NCBI GenBank assembly: GCA_900313005.1 | Contig: ONZJ01000002.1 | Span: forward strand, 2,895,303 to 2,959,302 | Source: Rhodobacteraceae bacterium EL129 | GTDB lineage: Bacteria; Pseudomonadota; Alphaproteobacteria; Rhodobacterales; Rhodobacteraceae | Length of the DNA stretch: 64,000 nt | Reading direction: 5' to 3' | Notes under the pieces: generated by a model | Database searches by the model: none | What the model saw: only the letters and a program-made list of their open reading frames with translations | What the model was told of the DNA's origin: nothing | Shown here: positions 7,956 to 15,305 of the stretch, piece by piece | Position numbering within the stretch: the stretch's first letter is position 1 | Layout of the letters: every line of letters starts with the position of its first letter | Translations under genes and position numbers: made by a program

Positions 7956-9745
7956 ACAGCCAAATCCCCGTCAATCTTGCGCGCATAGCCACGCGGCGTG
8001 AACATACGCGGGCCTTCACCCAATTGGGCAAGACGCGAATTGGATGATCCGACGAGAACCACCGTCAACATATCAACCTCGTCCACTTCTAGCTGGTCGA
8101 GACGACGATAGCGCACGTCTTCCTCAGGGCGGCCAAGGTTTGACGCCAGCATCACAGGCGTGTCTGCCGGGCGATGTTGCAGAAGGATGTCGCGCGCCTC
8201 GGCCAGCAGGGTCCGGCGGGTTTTGGAGACCGGGTTGTAAAACGCGATCACGAAATCCCCTTGGGCGGCTGCGTTCAAACGCCGAATGATATCCGCGCGC
8301 GGGGTGAGCAAATCTGACAAGCTGATGGTGCAGAAATCATGACCCAGAGGAGCCCCTGCACGCGCTGCCGCCCCTTGCAAAGCCGACACGCCCGGAGAGC
8401 AGATCACCTCGACCCGGTGGGCAGCATCGGAAACGCCCTGTTCCTCGGGGTCACGATCCAGAAGTTCGAACACCAAAGCCCCCATGGCGTAGATGCCAGC
8501 ATCGCCCGAGCATACGAGGGCCACGTTTTTACCAAGGGCCGCTTGCTCCAGCGCATAACGGCAGCGGGCCTCTTCGCCCCCCAATGGGAAGTCCGAGCGC
8601 TGTTTGCCGGCAGCCAGAGGTCCAAGCAGGTCGATATAGAGGCCATAGCCCACAAGTTCTTCGGCATCGGCCACCAGTTTCGAGACTTCGGGCGTGCGCC
8701 AGCTGGCCTGTCCCGGTCCGATGCCCACGACAGACAACCGCCCGCGCGACCGGCCCGGCATGTCGGTGACGGGCGTTTCAGACCGCGTCAGGGCACAGGT
8801 GACTGTGGCGCCTTTGCGTTTCTCAACCACCAGCTCTCCGCCCGAGGCCAAGGCCGCCCCTTCGGATACGCCGTGGCAGCCCACTTCGACAAAAACGACA
8901 TCGGAGGGGTTTGCCAATCGGCTGGCTTGCTCTTCCAGTTCTTGCGCCGTGAAGACGCGGAATGGTACGCCCAGCCGCGCTGCCAAAGCACTCATCGCAG
9001 GCTCATCCGCCTTGAGATCAATAGAGGCGACGCAGGCGATTGCACCCGGTGCGATATCAGCCTCGGCCAAAGTGTCAGACACTAGCGTCCAAAGATCCTC
9101 GGGATCTGCGTTCCGGGCGCAGCCCACGCCCAACGCATAGCGTTGCGGATGATAGACAAGGCGCTCTTCACCTCCTTGCGCGGGGGCTTCGCTGACACAA
9201 AGCTCAACCGCACCGCCTGTATCTTTGACCGCAAAGATGTTTTCACCTGAAACCGATACCCCAGCACCAGACAGCATAAGGACCATCGCCCCCTTGGCGT
9301 CTTCCGGGTTGGCAAGACGATACCCCAAGGGAGGCGCATCCAGCGCCACGCCCATGGCCACATCGCCTGCTGTCGTGACAGCAGCGGTGGCATCCAGACC
9401 TACCGCGATCTGGGACGCCAACCGGTTCGCCCCACGGTGCCCGCCCAACAAAGGCACGACCACAGCGCCATCATCGCTAACCGAGACCACTGGTGGCTCG
9501 TTGGTTTTGTCCGACAACAAAGGGGCCACGGCACGGATTAGAATACCGCTGGCACAGACACCTACGACGGGCACCCCCGCAGCAAAAAGATCGCGCGCGT
9601 GATCCAGCGCATTGGGGAAAAACGCATCGGCCTGATCTACCCGGCCTTCGCGGCCATGAACAGCAGCGCCGATCAGCTTTGCCACAGAATGCGCCGTGGC
9701 CTCTCCCGAGCGCGACAGCGCTAGTACAACCGGTTTTACAGCCAT
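7952..9745 (-). CDS. cobJ: CbiG-CobJ fusion (cobalamin biosynthesis / precorrin-3B C17-methyltransferase)
   Basis: A 597-residue two-domain protein. Residues 1 to about 340 are CbiG-like: ASGILIRAVAPLL and VPLLGGHRGANRLA match CbiG-N, and the ALGVGCARNAD to SIDLKADEPAM region with GELVVEKRKGATV matches the CbiG-C/CobE domain. From about 355 onward it is a tetrapyrrole methylase (LSVVGIGPGQASWRTPE, ALVCSGDAGIYAMG, ICSPGVSALQGAAARAGAPL, FYNPVSKTR), matching CobJ, which methylates C17 and contracts the ring. CbiG opens the ring-A lactone in the anaerobic pathway. The start at 9745 is ATG GCC GTA AAA, overlapping the cobI end. Confidence 0.93.
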   Translation of the reverse strand: MAVKPVVLALSRSGEATAHSVAKLIGAAVHGREGRVDQADAFFPNALDHARDLFAAGVPVVGVCASGILIRAVAPLLSDKTNEPPVVSVSDDGAVVVPLLGGHRGANRLASQIAVGLDATAAVTTAGDVAMGVALDAPPLGYRLANPEDAKGAMVLMLSGAGVSVSGENIFAVKDTGGAVELCVSEAPAQGGEERLVYHPQRYALGVGCARNADPEDLWTLVSDTLAEADIAPGAIACVASIDLKADEPAMSALAARLGVPFRVFTAQELEEQASRLANPSDVVFVEVGCHGVSEGAALASGGELVVEKRKGATVTCALTRSETPVTDMPGRSRGRLSVVGIGPGQASWRTPEVSKLVADAEELVGYGLYIDLLGPLAAGKQRSDFPLGGEEARCRYALEQAALGKNVALVCSGDAGIYAMGALVFELLDRDPEEQGVSDAAHRVEVICSPGVSALQGAAARAGAPLGHDFCTISLSDLLTPRADIIRRLNAAAQGDFVIAFYNPVSKTRRTLLAEARDILLQHRPADTPVMLASNLGRPEEDVRYRRLDQLEVDEVDMLTVVLVGSSNSRLAQLGEGPRMFTPRGYARKIDGDLAV

Positions 9746-10437
9746 GGATCGGCTCCTTTGGTCAGTAGGATCATTGAAAAATAAGGGGCTTTGATGGGCG
9801 CATCCGCCAGAGGGCACACAACTTCATCCTCCAGACTGGCGCGCTCCACGTAAACCGCCTGTCCGGTGAGATCCAGCGCGTCAATCACGGCACGAATTTT
9901 GGACAGATGCCGCCCAACCTTCATGATGGCCACGCTTTCAGCCCCTTCGATGCGGGCGCGCAATTCGTCCTCGGGCAAGGGACCGGGCAGAACTGTGAGC
10001 CGTTCATTGCGCGCGGCCAGTGGCATACCAGCACGTGCGGCACAGGTTGTGATCGAGGTCACGCCGGGCACGACCTCCACCTCATAGCAATCACTGAGGC
10101 GCGCATAGAGATACATGAATGAGCCGTAGAAAAACGGATCGCCCTCGCAAAGGCACACCACATCGCGGCCTGCGTCCAGTTCGGTGGCAATTTCAGCCGC
10201 ACCTGCATCGTAAGCGGCTTGTGCAGGTTCGCGTGCCGTCGTCATCGGAACATCCATCACGATCTCGCGCGCGTCTGCCGCAATGGCCTCTGCGGCAATC
10301 GCCCGCGCAAAGCTCTGCGCGCCTGCCAGTGAGGGATAGGCCACGACCTCAGCCGCGCAGATCAGGCGATGCGCTTTCAGCGTCATCAACTCGGGATCGC
10401 CCGGTCCGACGCCCACGCCTATCAAACGGCCAGTCAT
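9736..10437 (-). CDS. cobI: precorrin-2 C20-methyltransferase
   Basis: A 233-residue tetrapyrrole methylase. IGVGVGPGDPELMTLKA, VCLCEGDPFFYGSFMYL and VEVVPGVTSITTCAARAGMPL are CobI/CbiL-type motifs. It methylates C20 of precorrin-2. The ATG at 10437 begins right at the fold; an open frame upstream covers intergenic sequence. It overlaps the CbiG-CobJ gene by 10 bases. The leader carries a repeat-like motif at 10452-10484. Confidence 0.95.
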   Translation of the reverse strand: MTGRLIGVGVGPGDPELMTLKAHRLICAAEVVAYPSLAGAQSFARAIAAEAIAADAREIVMDVPMTTAREPAQAAYDAGAAEIATELDAGRDVVCLCEGDPFFYGSFMYLYARLSDCYEVEVVPGVTSITTCAARAGMPLAARNERLTVLPGPLPEDELRARIEGAESVAIMKVGRHLSKIRAVIDALDLTGQAVYVERASLEDEVVCPLADAPIKAPYFSMILLTKGADPWL

Positions 10438-10451
10438 GCGCGGCGCTCCTG

Positions 10452-10484
10452 CTTCATCTTTCTCAAAATACCCCCGCCGGAGGC
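10452..10484 (-). repeat. Rhodobacterales intergenic motif copy between cobL and cobI
   Basis: Read on the minus strand, a GC-rich box (GCCTCCGGCGGGGGTATTTT) runs into GAGAAAGATGAAG. From memory, this GCCTCCGGCGGG-TATTTTT-AAAGATGAAG type of sequence recurs in intergenic DNA of many Rhodobacterales genomes; no other copy was spotted in this window. It ends about 15 bases before the cobI start, so it lies in the cobI leader. Confidence 0.5.
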
Positions 10485-10516
10485 TTCTGACATCTGCCAC
10501 CCGTCCCAAATCGTTT

Positions 10517-11719
10517 TCATCGTTTCACGAGACTCCACTGCGTGACGGGCATCAACGGACGCCAACCTGTCAAAGAGCCGACGGGTTCGGCCCGGTTGAT
10601 CATCAATTTGACCAGTTGCCCTCCATGTTCCTTGTGCATCTCAAGCAGCAACGCCTCGCTTTCCAGCGTCACGGCATTGCAGACCAGACGGCCCAGAGAC
10701 CGCAAAGCATCCCAGGAGGTGGCAAAGGTTTCGCGGCTCAGACCACCTCCGATGAAAACCGCATCAGGGGCCTCAAGACCACTCAGTGCGGCGGGCACCT
10801 GGCCGTCGATCAATTCCAGCTTGGGCACGCCCAGCGCCAAGGCATTGGCCGCAGCATGGGCACGGCGGTCCGCGCGGGGTTCGATTCCGATGGCCCGCGT
10901 ATAGCGCGCGGCACGCATCCATTCGACAGCGACAGAGCCACAACCGGATCCAATGTCCCACAGCAAAGCCCCACGCATGGGCATCAGTTTGGCGAGGGTG
11001 GCGGCACGGACCTCTTGCTTGGTCATGGTGCCGTCATGTTGAAACAAGTCATCCGAAAGGCCGGGTACACGCGGCAATAGCGCCGCATCAGGGGCGGCGA
11101 TACATTCCACGGCCAGCGTGTTGAACGCGGGCACCTTGTGCGACCAACTGTCAGCGACACCGTCAAAGCGCTGTTCATCCGCGCCGCCCATGGCCGCCAG
11201 CACAGTCATCTTTGAGCCACCAAATCCCCGTTCGGTTAGAAAGGCCGCAATCTGACCCGGAGTTTCAGAGCCCGTGGTGAGGATTAAAAGCCGCACATCC
11301 GGTTGGATAAAGGCGATCATCTGCTCGACCGGGCGGCCGTGGACGGTGAGGGTTTCCACATCTGCCATGCTCCACCCCATGCGGGCCGAAGCCAGTTGAA
11401 ACGCCGATAGCTGTGGGTGATAGACGATTTCGGCGGGCTCAATCGAGCGACCAATCCGAGCGCCCACCGAAAACCAAAGCGGATCACCCGTGGCCAGCAC
11501 GACAACGCGGCGACCTTTGAGGGTGTTCAACTGATCAATCAGCGCATCAAAGGGCGACGGCCAGGCAAGGCGTTCGGCTGTGAGGGTCTTGGACAGGTTG
11601 TGATGGCGATCCCCGCCGATAATCACTTCTGCCGCCTCAACAACGGCGCGGGTGGCGGGCAGCAAGCCGTCCATACCATCCTCTCCGATGCCAACGATAT
11701 GCAACCAGGGCTGGGTCAT
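10517..11719 (-). CDS. cobL: precorrin-6Y C5,15-methyltransferase (decarboxylating)
   Basis: A 400-residue fusion of CbiE and CbiT. Residues 1-200 form a tetrapyrrole methylase (LHIVGIGEDGMDGL, VVVLATGDPLWFSVGARIG). Residues 210-400 form a Rossmann methyltransferase (ALLWDIGSGCGSVAVEWMRA, AVFIGGGL). It methylates C5 and C15 of precorrin-6Y/6B and decarboxylates the ring-C acetate. The ATG at 11719 overlaps the cobH stop by 4 bases. 80 bases separate it from cobI. Confidence 0.96.
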   Translation of the reverse strand: MTQPWLHIVGIGEDGMDGLLPATRAVVEAAEVIIGGDRHHNLSKTLTAERLAWPSPFDALIDQLNTLKGRRVVVLATGDPLWFSVGARIGRSIEPAEIVYHPQLSAFQLASARMGWSMADVETLTVHGRPVEQMIAFIQPDVRLLILTTGSETPGQIAAFLTERGFGGSKMTVLAAMGGADEQRFDGVADSWSHKVPAFNTLAVECIAAPDAALLPRVPGLSDDLFQHDGTMTKQEVRAATLAKLMPMRGALLWDIGSGCGSVAVEWMRAARYTRAIGIEPRADRRAHAAANALALGVPKLELIDGQVPAALSGLEAPDAVFIGGGLSRETFATSWDALRSLGRLVCNAVTLESEALLLEMHKEHGGQLVKLMINRAEPVGSLTGWRPLMPVTQWSLVKR

Positions 11720-12354
11720 GACGCGACCTCGGGCAAACCTGCCGCCAAGGCATTCACAGCTGCCGAGGCCATGGCAGATCCTCCGCGCCGTCCACGCAGG
11801 GCGACAAAGTCGCATCCGCGCGGGGATGCGGCCAATTCGGCTTTGCTTTCTGCTGCGCCGACGAAGCCCACCGGGAAGCCCAGAATGACCGCCGGTTTCG
11901 GCGCCCCTTGATCCAACAATTCCAGAAGGTGAAACAAAGCCGTGGGCGCGTTGCCGATGGCCACAACGGCCCCTTCCAGATGATCGGCCCAAAGCTCAAC
12001 CGCTGCCGCGGATCTTGTGTTGCCGATGCCCGCCGCTAAGGCACGCACCTTGGGATCATTCAGGGTGACGATCACATCATTGCCAGCGGGCAAATAGCGC
12101 CGGATGATCCCGGCCCCGACCATTTCGCAATCGCACAATACAGGCGCACCGGACTGCAACGCGGCGTGGCCTACATTGTAAGCGTTGTCCGAGAACGCCA
12201 ACCGATCTGCCACTTCGACCATGCCACAGGCGTGGATCAGCCGGACTGCCAATGCATCTAACCCCGCCGGAAACCGATCCAAACGGGCCTCGCGGCGCAC
12301 GGTGGCAAAGCTTTCCGCATAAATGGCCGAAGGGTTTTTCTCGTAGGGTCGCAC
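11716..12354 (-). CDS. cobH: precorrin-8X methylmutase
   Basis: A 212-residue CobH/CbiC, moving the methyl from C11 to C12 to make hydrogenobyrinate. Evidence: RLIHACGMVEVADRLAFS with the catalytic His, GAPVLCDCEMVGAGI, AIGNAPTALFHLLEL and GFPVGFVGAAESKAEL. The start is GTG at 12354. It follows cbiX by 73 bases that contain a strong hairpin, and overlaps cobL. Confidence 0.95.
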   Translation of the reverse strand: MRPYEKNPSAIYAESFATVRREARLDRFPAGLDALAVRLIHACGMVEVADRLAFSDNAYNVGHAALQSGAPVLCDCEMVGAGIIRRYLPAGNDVIVTLNDPKVRALAAGIGNTRSAAAVELWADHLEGAVVAIGNAPTALFHLLELLDQGAPKPAVILGFPVGFVGAAESKAELAASPRGCDFVALRGRRGGSAMASAAVNALAAGLPEVAS

Positions 12355-12375
12355 AGATCAGGCCTTTGTGTGGAT

Positions 12376-12400
12376 CGCGCCAGAGACTGTCTCTGGCGCG
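12376..12400. repeat. hairpin between cbiX and cobH
   Basis: An 11-bp perfect inverted repeat, CGCGCCAGAGA and TCTCTGGCGCG, separated by 3 bases. It fills part of the 73-base gap inside the operon. No T-tract follows on the minus strand, so it is not a classical terminator; it may stabilise or process the mRNA around the cobH leader. Confidence 0.55.
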
Positions 12401-12427
12401 CAAGGAAAAAATGAGAAGGGTGCGAGC

Positions 12428-13672
12428 TTACACTCGGGCTTTGCGCGCACTTTCAGGACCATGCGGGTGTTTCGCATGAGGGTATTCCGCATGGTGATGA
12501 TGGTCATGCGAATGCCCGTGGTCATGATCGTGATCGTGGTGATGATGATCATGGTCATGATGATGGTGATGATGGTGGTGGTCCTGCATCTCCAGACGGC
12601 ACAGCCCGGAGCAGAAGGTGTCACACAGCGCACAATCCTCAACGTTCGATCCCGGCGCCGATGCCCCCTGCCCTTCGACGTGGTGGTGGTGGCTTTCTTG
12701 CACAGCGCCTACTTCATCCTCAAATCCCAACACTTGCGTGCGGTATTTGCACATCACGCATGTGGGCGGTGGGACGGTGCCGAACGCCGGATGCGCTTCG
12801 CGTTCGGAGGCGGGTATTTCAACAACCTCTGACCCCTCCAATGCCAGCACCTGCGTGCGATAGGCACAGGTGCCGCAATTGGGAGGCGGTGTTGCGCCCA
12901 TCTGCTCGGATACGCGCTCAGCAAAGGTGGCCAGCACGCCAGGATGATCGCCCAGGTATCCTGCTTTGACGAATTGCGTACTGGGGTGCTCGGCTGCAAC
13001 CTGGTCAGTGAACCCGTAGATGCGGTCAATCAAAATGCCCGAAAACAGGAAATAGGGGAAGACAACGATACGCTTGTAGCCCAGCTTCACAGCGTGCTGC
13101 AGGCACGGTTCCACCAGCGGGAAGGTCACGCCGGAATAGCCAACTTCACACCAACCGAAACCCATGCCTTCCTGCAATAGTCGCGCAATCTTGGCAACAT
13201 TGCCGTTGGCATCGGGATCCGAAGCGCCGCGGCCAATGACCACAAGGCAGGTATCATGCAAATCGACCACGCCGTGTTCCGCGTTTGCCCGTTCGACAGC
13301 ATCTTGAATACGCGCCCCTGCTGCGGCAACCATCTTGGGATCCACACCCAGTTCGCGACCATAAGACACTTGCAACCCATGTTTGGCAGCATAGGTGTTT
13401 AGCACGGTCGGGATGTCATTCTTGGAGTGCATCGCCGCAAAGAGCATCCCAGGCACAGCAAGAATGCGGTCACATCCCTTTTCACGCAGAGTATCGAGGC
13501 CATCGCGGATCACGGGGTTGGCAAACTCAAGATAGCCGTATTCCATTTCCCATTCGGCGGGCAAAAGCGGCGGCAGCTTTTCAGCCAGTGTCGCGAATTC
13601 ATCCACCGCAGATTGCGAACGCGAGCCGTGGCCACAGATCATGACGCCGATTTTCGGGGTGTCGCTGGACAT
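12428..13672 (-). CDS. cbiX: sirohydrochlorin cobaltochelatase with Cys/His-rich tail
   Basis: A 414-residue protein. The N-terminal ~265 residues form a two-lobed CbiX (GVMICGHGSRSQSAVDEF; VVFPYFLFSGILIDRIYGF; the His of each lobe can bind metal). A C-terminal extension carries repeated Cys pairs (NCGTCAYRTQVL, TCVMCKYRTQVL, then CALCDTFCSGLC), consistent with an Fe-S or metal site. It ends in a tail of more than 20 His residues mixed with Asp. CbiX inserts Co2+ into sirohydrochlorin, an early-insertion route. His-rich and Fe-S elements are known in some CbiX; here both are unusually long. It lies 5 bases after the DUF6732 gene. Confidence 0.93.
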   Translation of the reverse strand: MSSDTPKIGVMICGHGSRSQSAVDEFATLAEKLPPLLPAEWEMEYGYLEFANPVIRDGLDTLREKGCDRILAVPGMLFAAMHSKNDIPTVLNTYAAKHGLQVSYGRELGVDPKMVAAAGARIQDAVERANAEHGVVDLHDTCLVVIGRGASDPDANGNVAKIARLLQEGMGFGWCEVGYSGVTFPLVEPCLQHAVKLGYKRIVVFPYFLFSGILIDRIYGFTDQVAAEHPSTQFVKAGYLGDHPGVLATFAERVSEQMGATPPPNCGTCAYRTQVLALEGSEVVEIPASEREAHPAFGTVPPPTCVMCKYRTQVLGFEDEVGAVQESHHHHVEGQGASAPGSNVEDCALCDTFCSGLCRLEMQDHHHHHHHHDHDHHHHDHDHDHGHSHDHHHHAEYPHAKHPHGPESARKARV

Positions 13673-13677
13673 GGTGC

Positions 13678-13905
13678 TCAGGCCTCTTTCGCGTCATCGA
13701 GATCAGCGTCGGCCTCGTCCGCCTCAGCGTCCTGCGCCGATTTGCGCCCTTTGGACGCAGCCCACAGCCCGATGGCGATGGCAGCTCCGATGGCCGCCGC
13801 GCCCAGCCAATGCCCATGCCCGGCCACTTCGGCCAGATGGCCGGGATGGGCCTGGGCTGTTGATGCAGAGATCAACGCAACAGGAAGGATCAAAAGACGA
13901 GTCAT
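13678..13905 (-). CDS. DUF6732-like small membrane protein
   Basis: A 75-residue protein heading the minus-strand cobalamin operon. A signal peptide (ILPVALISASTAQA) is followed by HPGHLAEVAGHGHWLGAAA, one membrane helix (residues 35-50) and an acidic tail. The family resembles DUF6732 (recalled). The His cluster on the outer side and its position just before a cobaltochelatase suggest a metal-related role (inference). RBS AGGGGGC precedes the ATG at 13905. Confidence 0.75.
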   Translation of the reverse strand: MTRLLILPVALISASTAQAHPGHLAEVAGHGHWLGAAAIGAAIAIGLWAASKGRKSAQDAEADEADADLDDAKEA

Positions 13906-14231
13906 AGCAGGCCCCCTTTGTGGTTTCGCAGATATGCCAAAGGAAAGCCGGAAAGCCGTAACGGGGCGTACTGCGGCCCCAGACGATTGCAGCTGTCACC
14001 CCCTATTTGGGTCAGCGCGCTGGCTGCACTTCTTTCCGGCCCGATTCCCCGGGCATCGTTGTGGACGGGTATACGCGTCATGACGCATAGACGCAAACCC
14101 AAGATGCGGCGCACGACAGGCGGATAACGACCTTTGATTTGCGCAGAAGCGCACAGCCTATGCGCGGGCCTGACGGTAGAAGCGCATGTGTCTTCGGGCT
14201 ACATCCGGGTGGATTGAAAAAGGAGTTTGAG
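13906..14231. other. divergent intergenic region with a 12-bp palindrome
   Basis: 326 bases between the cobalamin operon (minus) and the glutathionyl-hydroquinone reductase gene (plus), so it should hold both promoters. A perfect palindrome GCGTCATGACGC lies at 14075-14086. A hairpin-capable GGGTCAGC/GCTGACCC stretch lies near 14010. I looked for a cobalamin riboswitch here and found none of its conserved boxes. Confidence 0.55.
14075..14086. promoter_or_regulatory. palindromic candidate operator
   Basis: GCGTCATGACGC is a perfect 12-bp palindrome in the divergent spacer before the cobalamin operon, flanked by near-symmetric TATAC and ATAG. It could bind a dimeric regulator of either gene. 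No regulator is assigned. Confidence 0.35.
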
Positions 14232-15206
14232 ATGGGCCAGCTGGTTGCAGGTGTTTGGAAAAACGAATGGTACGACACGGCCTCGACAGGAGGGGCATTC
14301 AAACGGTCTACGGCAAAGTTTCGCAACTGGATCACGGCAGATGGATCTGCTGGACCCTCGGGCGACCCTGGCTTTGCGGCGCAAAGCGGTCGCTATCATC
14401 TTTATGTCTCTTACGCCTGCCCCTGGGCCCATCGCACTCTGATCTTCAGAATCCTGAAAGGTCTGCAAGATCACATCGGTGTCTCGGCGGTTCATCCCGA
14501 TATGCTGGAAGATGGCTGGTCCTTTGACACCGGCTTTCCGGGGGCCATGGGAGATAATCTCTATGGTCTTGCCTTTGCCCGTGATGTTTACCTCAAGGCA
14601 GATCCACTGATTTCAGGTCGTGTGACTGTCCCGATCCTGTGGGACAAAGAACGTGAAACGGTGGTCTCAAATGAATCGTCCGAGATCATCCGCATGTTCA
14701 ATTCTGCCTTTGACGACATCACAGGCAATACGGATGACTACTGGCCAGTGGCCTTGCAAAGTCAGATCGAAGAGATCAACGCCCGTGTCTATGACACCGT
14801 TAACAATGGCGTCTACAAAGCCGGGTTTGCCACCTCGCAAAAAGCCTATGATGCTGGCGTCGGGCCTTTGTTTGACAGCCTGGACTGGCTGGACGGCTTG
14901 TTGGGCGAGAACCGTTATCTGACGGGCGACCGGATCACCGAAGCGGATTGGCGGCTTTTCACCACATTGGTTCGTTTTGATCTGGTCTACCACCTGCATT
15001 TCAAATGCAACCGGGCACGGATCGTGGATTATCCCAATCTCTGGGGATATCTGCGCGAACTTTATCAATGGTCCGGCGTGGCAGAGACAGTGCGCTTTGA
15101 TCATATCGTGCGGCACTACCACTACAGCCACGATACGATTAACCCTAACCGCATCATTCCGATCAATCCAGTGTTGGATTTTGATGCTCCGCATAGCCGA
15201 GGCTGA
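14232..15206 (+). CDS. glutathionyl-hydroquinone reductase (Xi-class glutathione transferase)
   Basis: A 324-residue Xi-class GST (YqjG/PcpF type). The catalytic Cys lies in YVSYACPWAHRTLI, the class hallmark (CPWAHR). VTVPILWDKERETVVSNESSEI is the glutathione-binding segment, and DRITEADWRLFTTLVRFD belongs to the C-terminal helical domain. These enzymes reduce glutathionyl-hydroquinones to hydroquinones. The ATG at 14232 follows AAGGAG; a longer open frame upstream is not homologous. Monocistronic, cytoplasmic. Confidence 0.93.
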   Translation: MGQLVAGVWKNEWYDTASTGGAFKRSTAKFRNWITADGSAGPSGDPGFAAQSGRYHLYVSYACPWAHRTLIFRILKGLQDHIGVSAVHPDMLEDGWSFDTGFPGAMGDNLYGLAFARDVYLKADPLISGRVTVPILWDKERETVVSNESSEIIRMFNSAFDDITGNTDDYWPVALQSQIEEINARVYDTVNNGVYKAGFATSQKAYDAGVGPLFDSLDWLDGLLGENRYLTGDRITEADWRLFTTLVRFDLVYHLHFKCNRARIVDYPNLWGYLRELYQWSGVAETVRFDHIVRHYHYSHDTINPNRIIPINPVLDFDAPHSRG

Positions 15207-15305
15207 AACATAAGAGTGGGATAAAAACACCGCTAGAAGTCGCAAACTGGCAAGCAACTTGGCGCGGAATGGCCTGAGCATGGGAGCACCACAGGAGAGC
15301 ATCCC

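Noticed and set aside
12368..12832. Plus-strand Met/Val-rich frame
   Set aside because: It is the shadow of the His/Asp-coding repeats of cbiX on the other strand.
13906..14231. Possible cobalamin riboswitch before the minus-strand cobalamin operon
   Set aside because: Some short GC-rich resemblance exists, but the B12 box and the other core boxes are missing on both strands.
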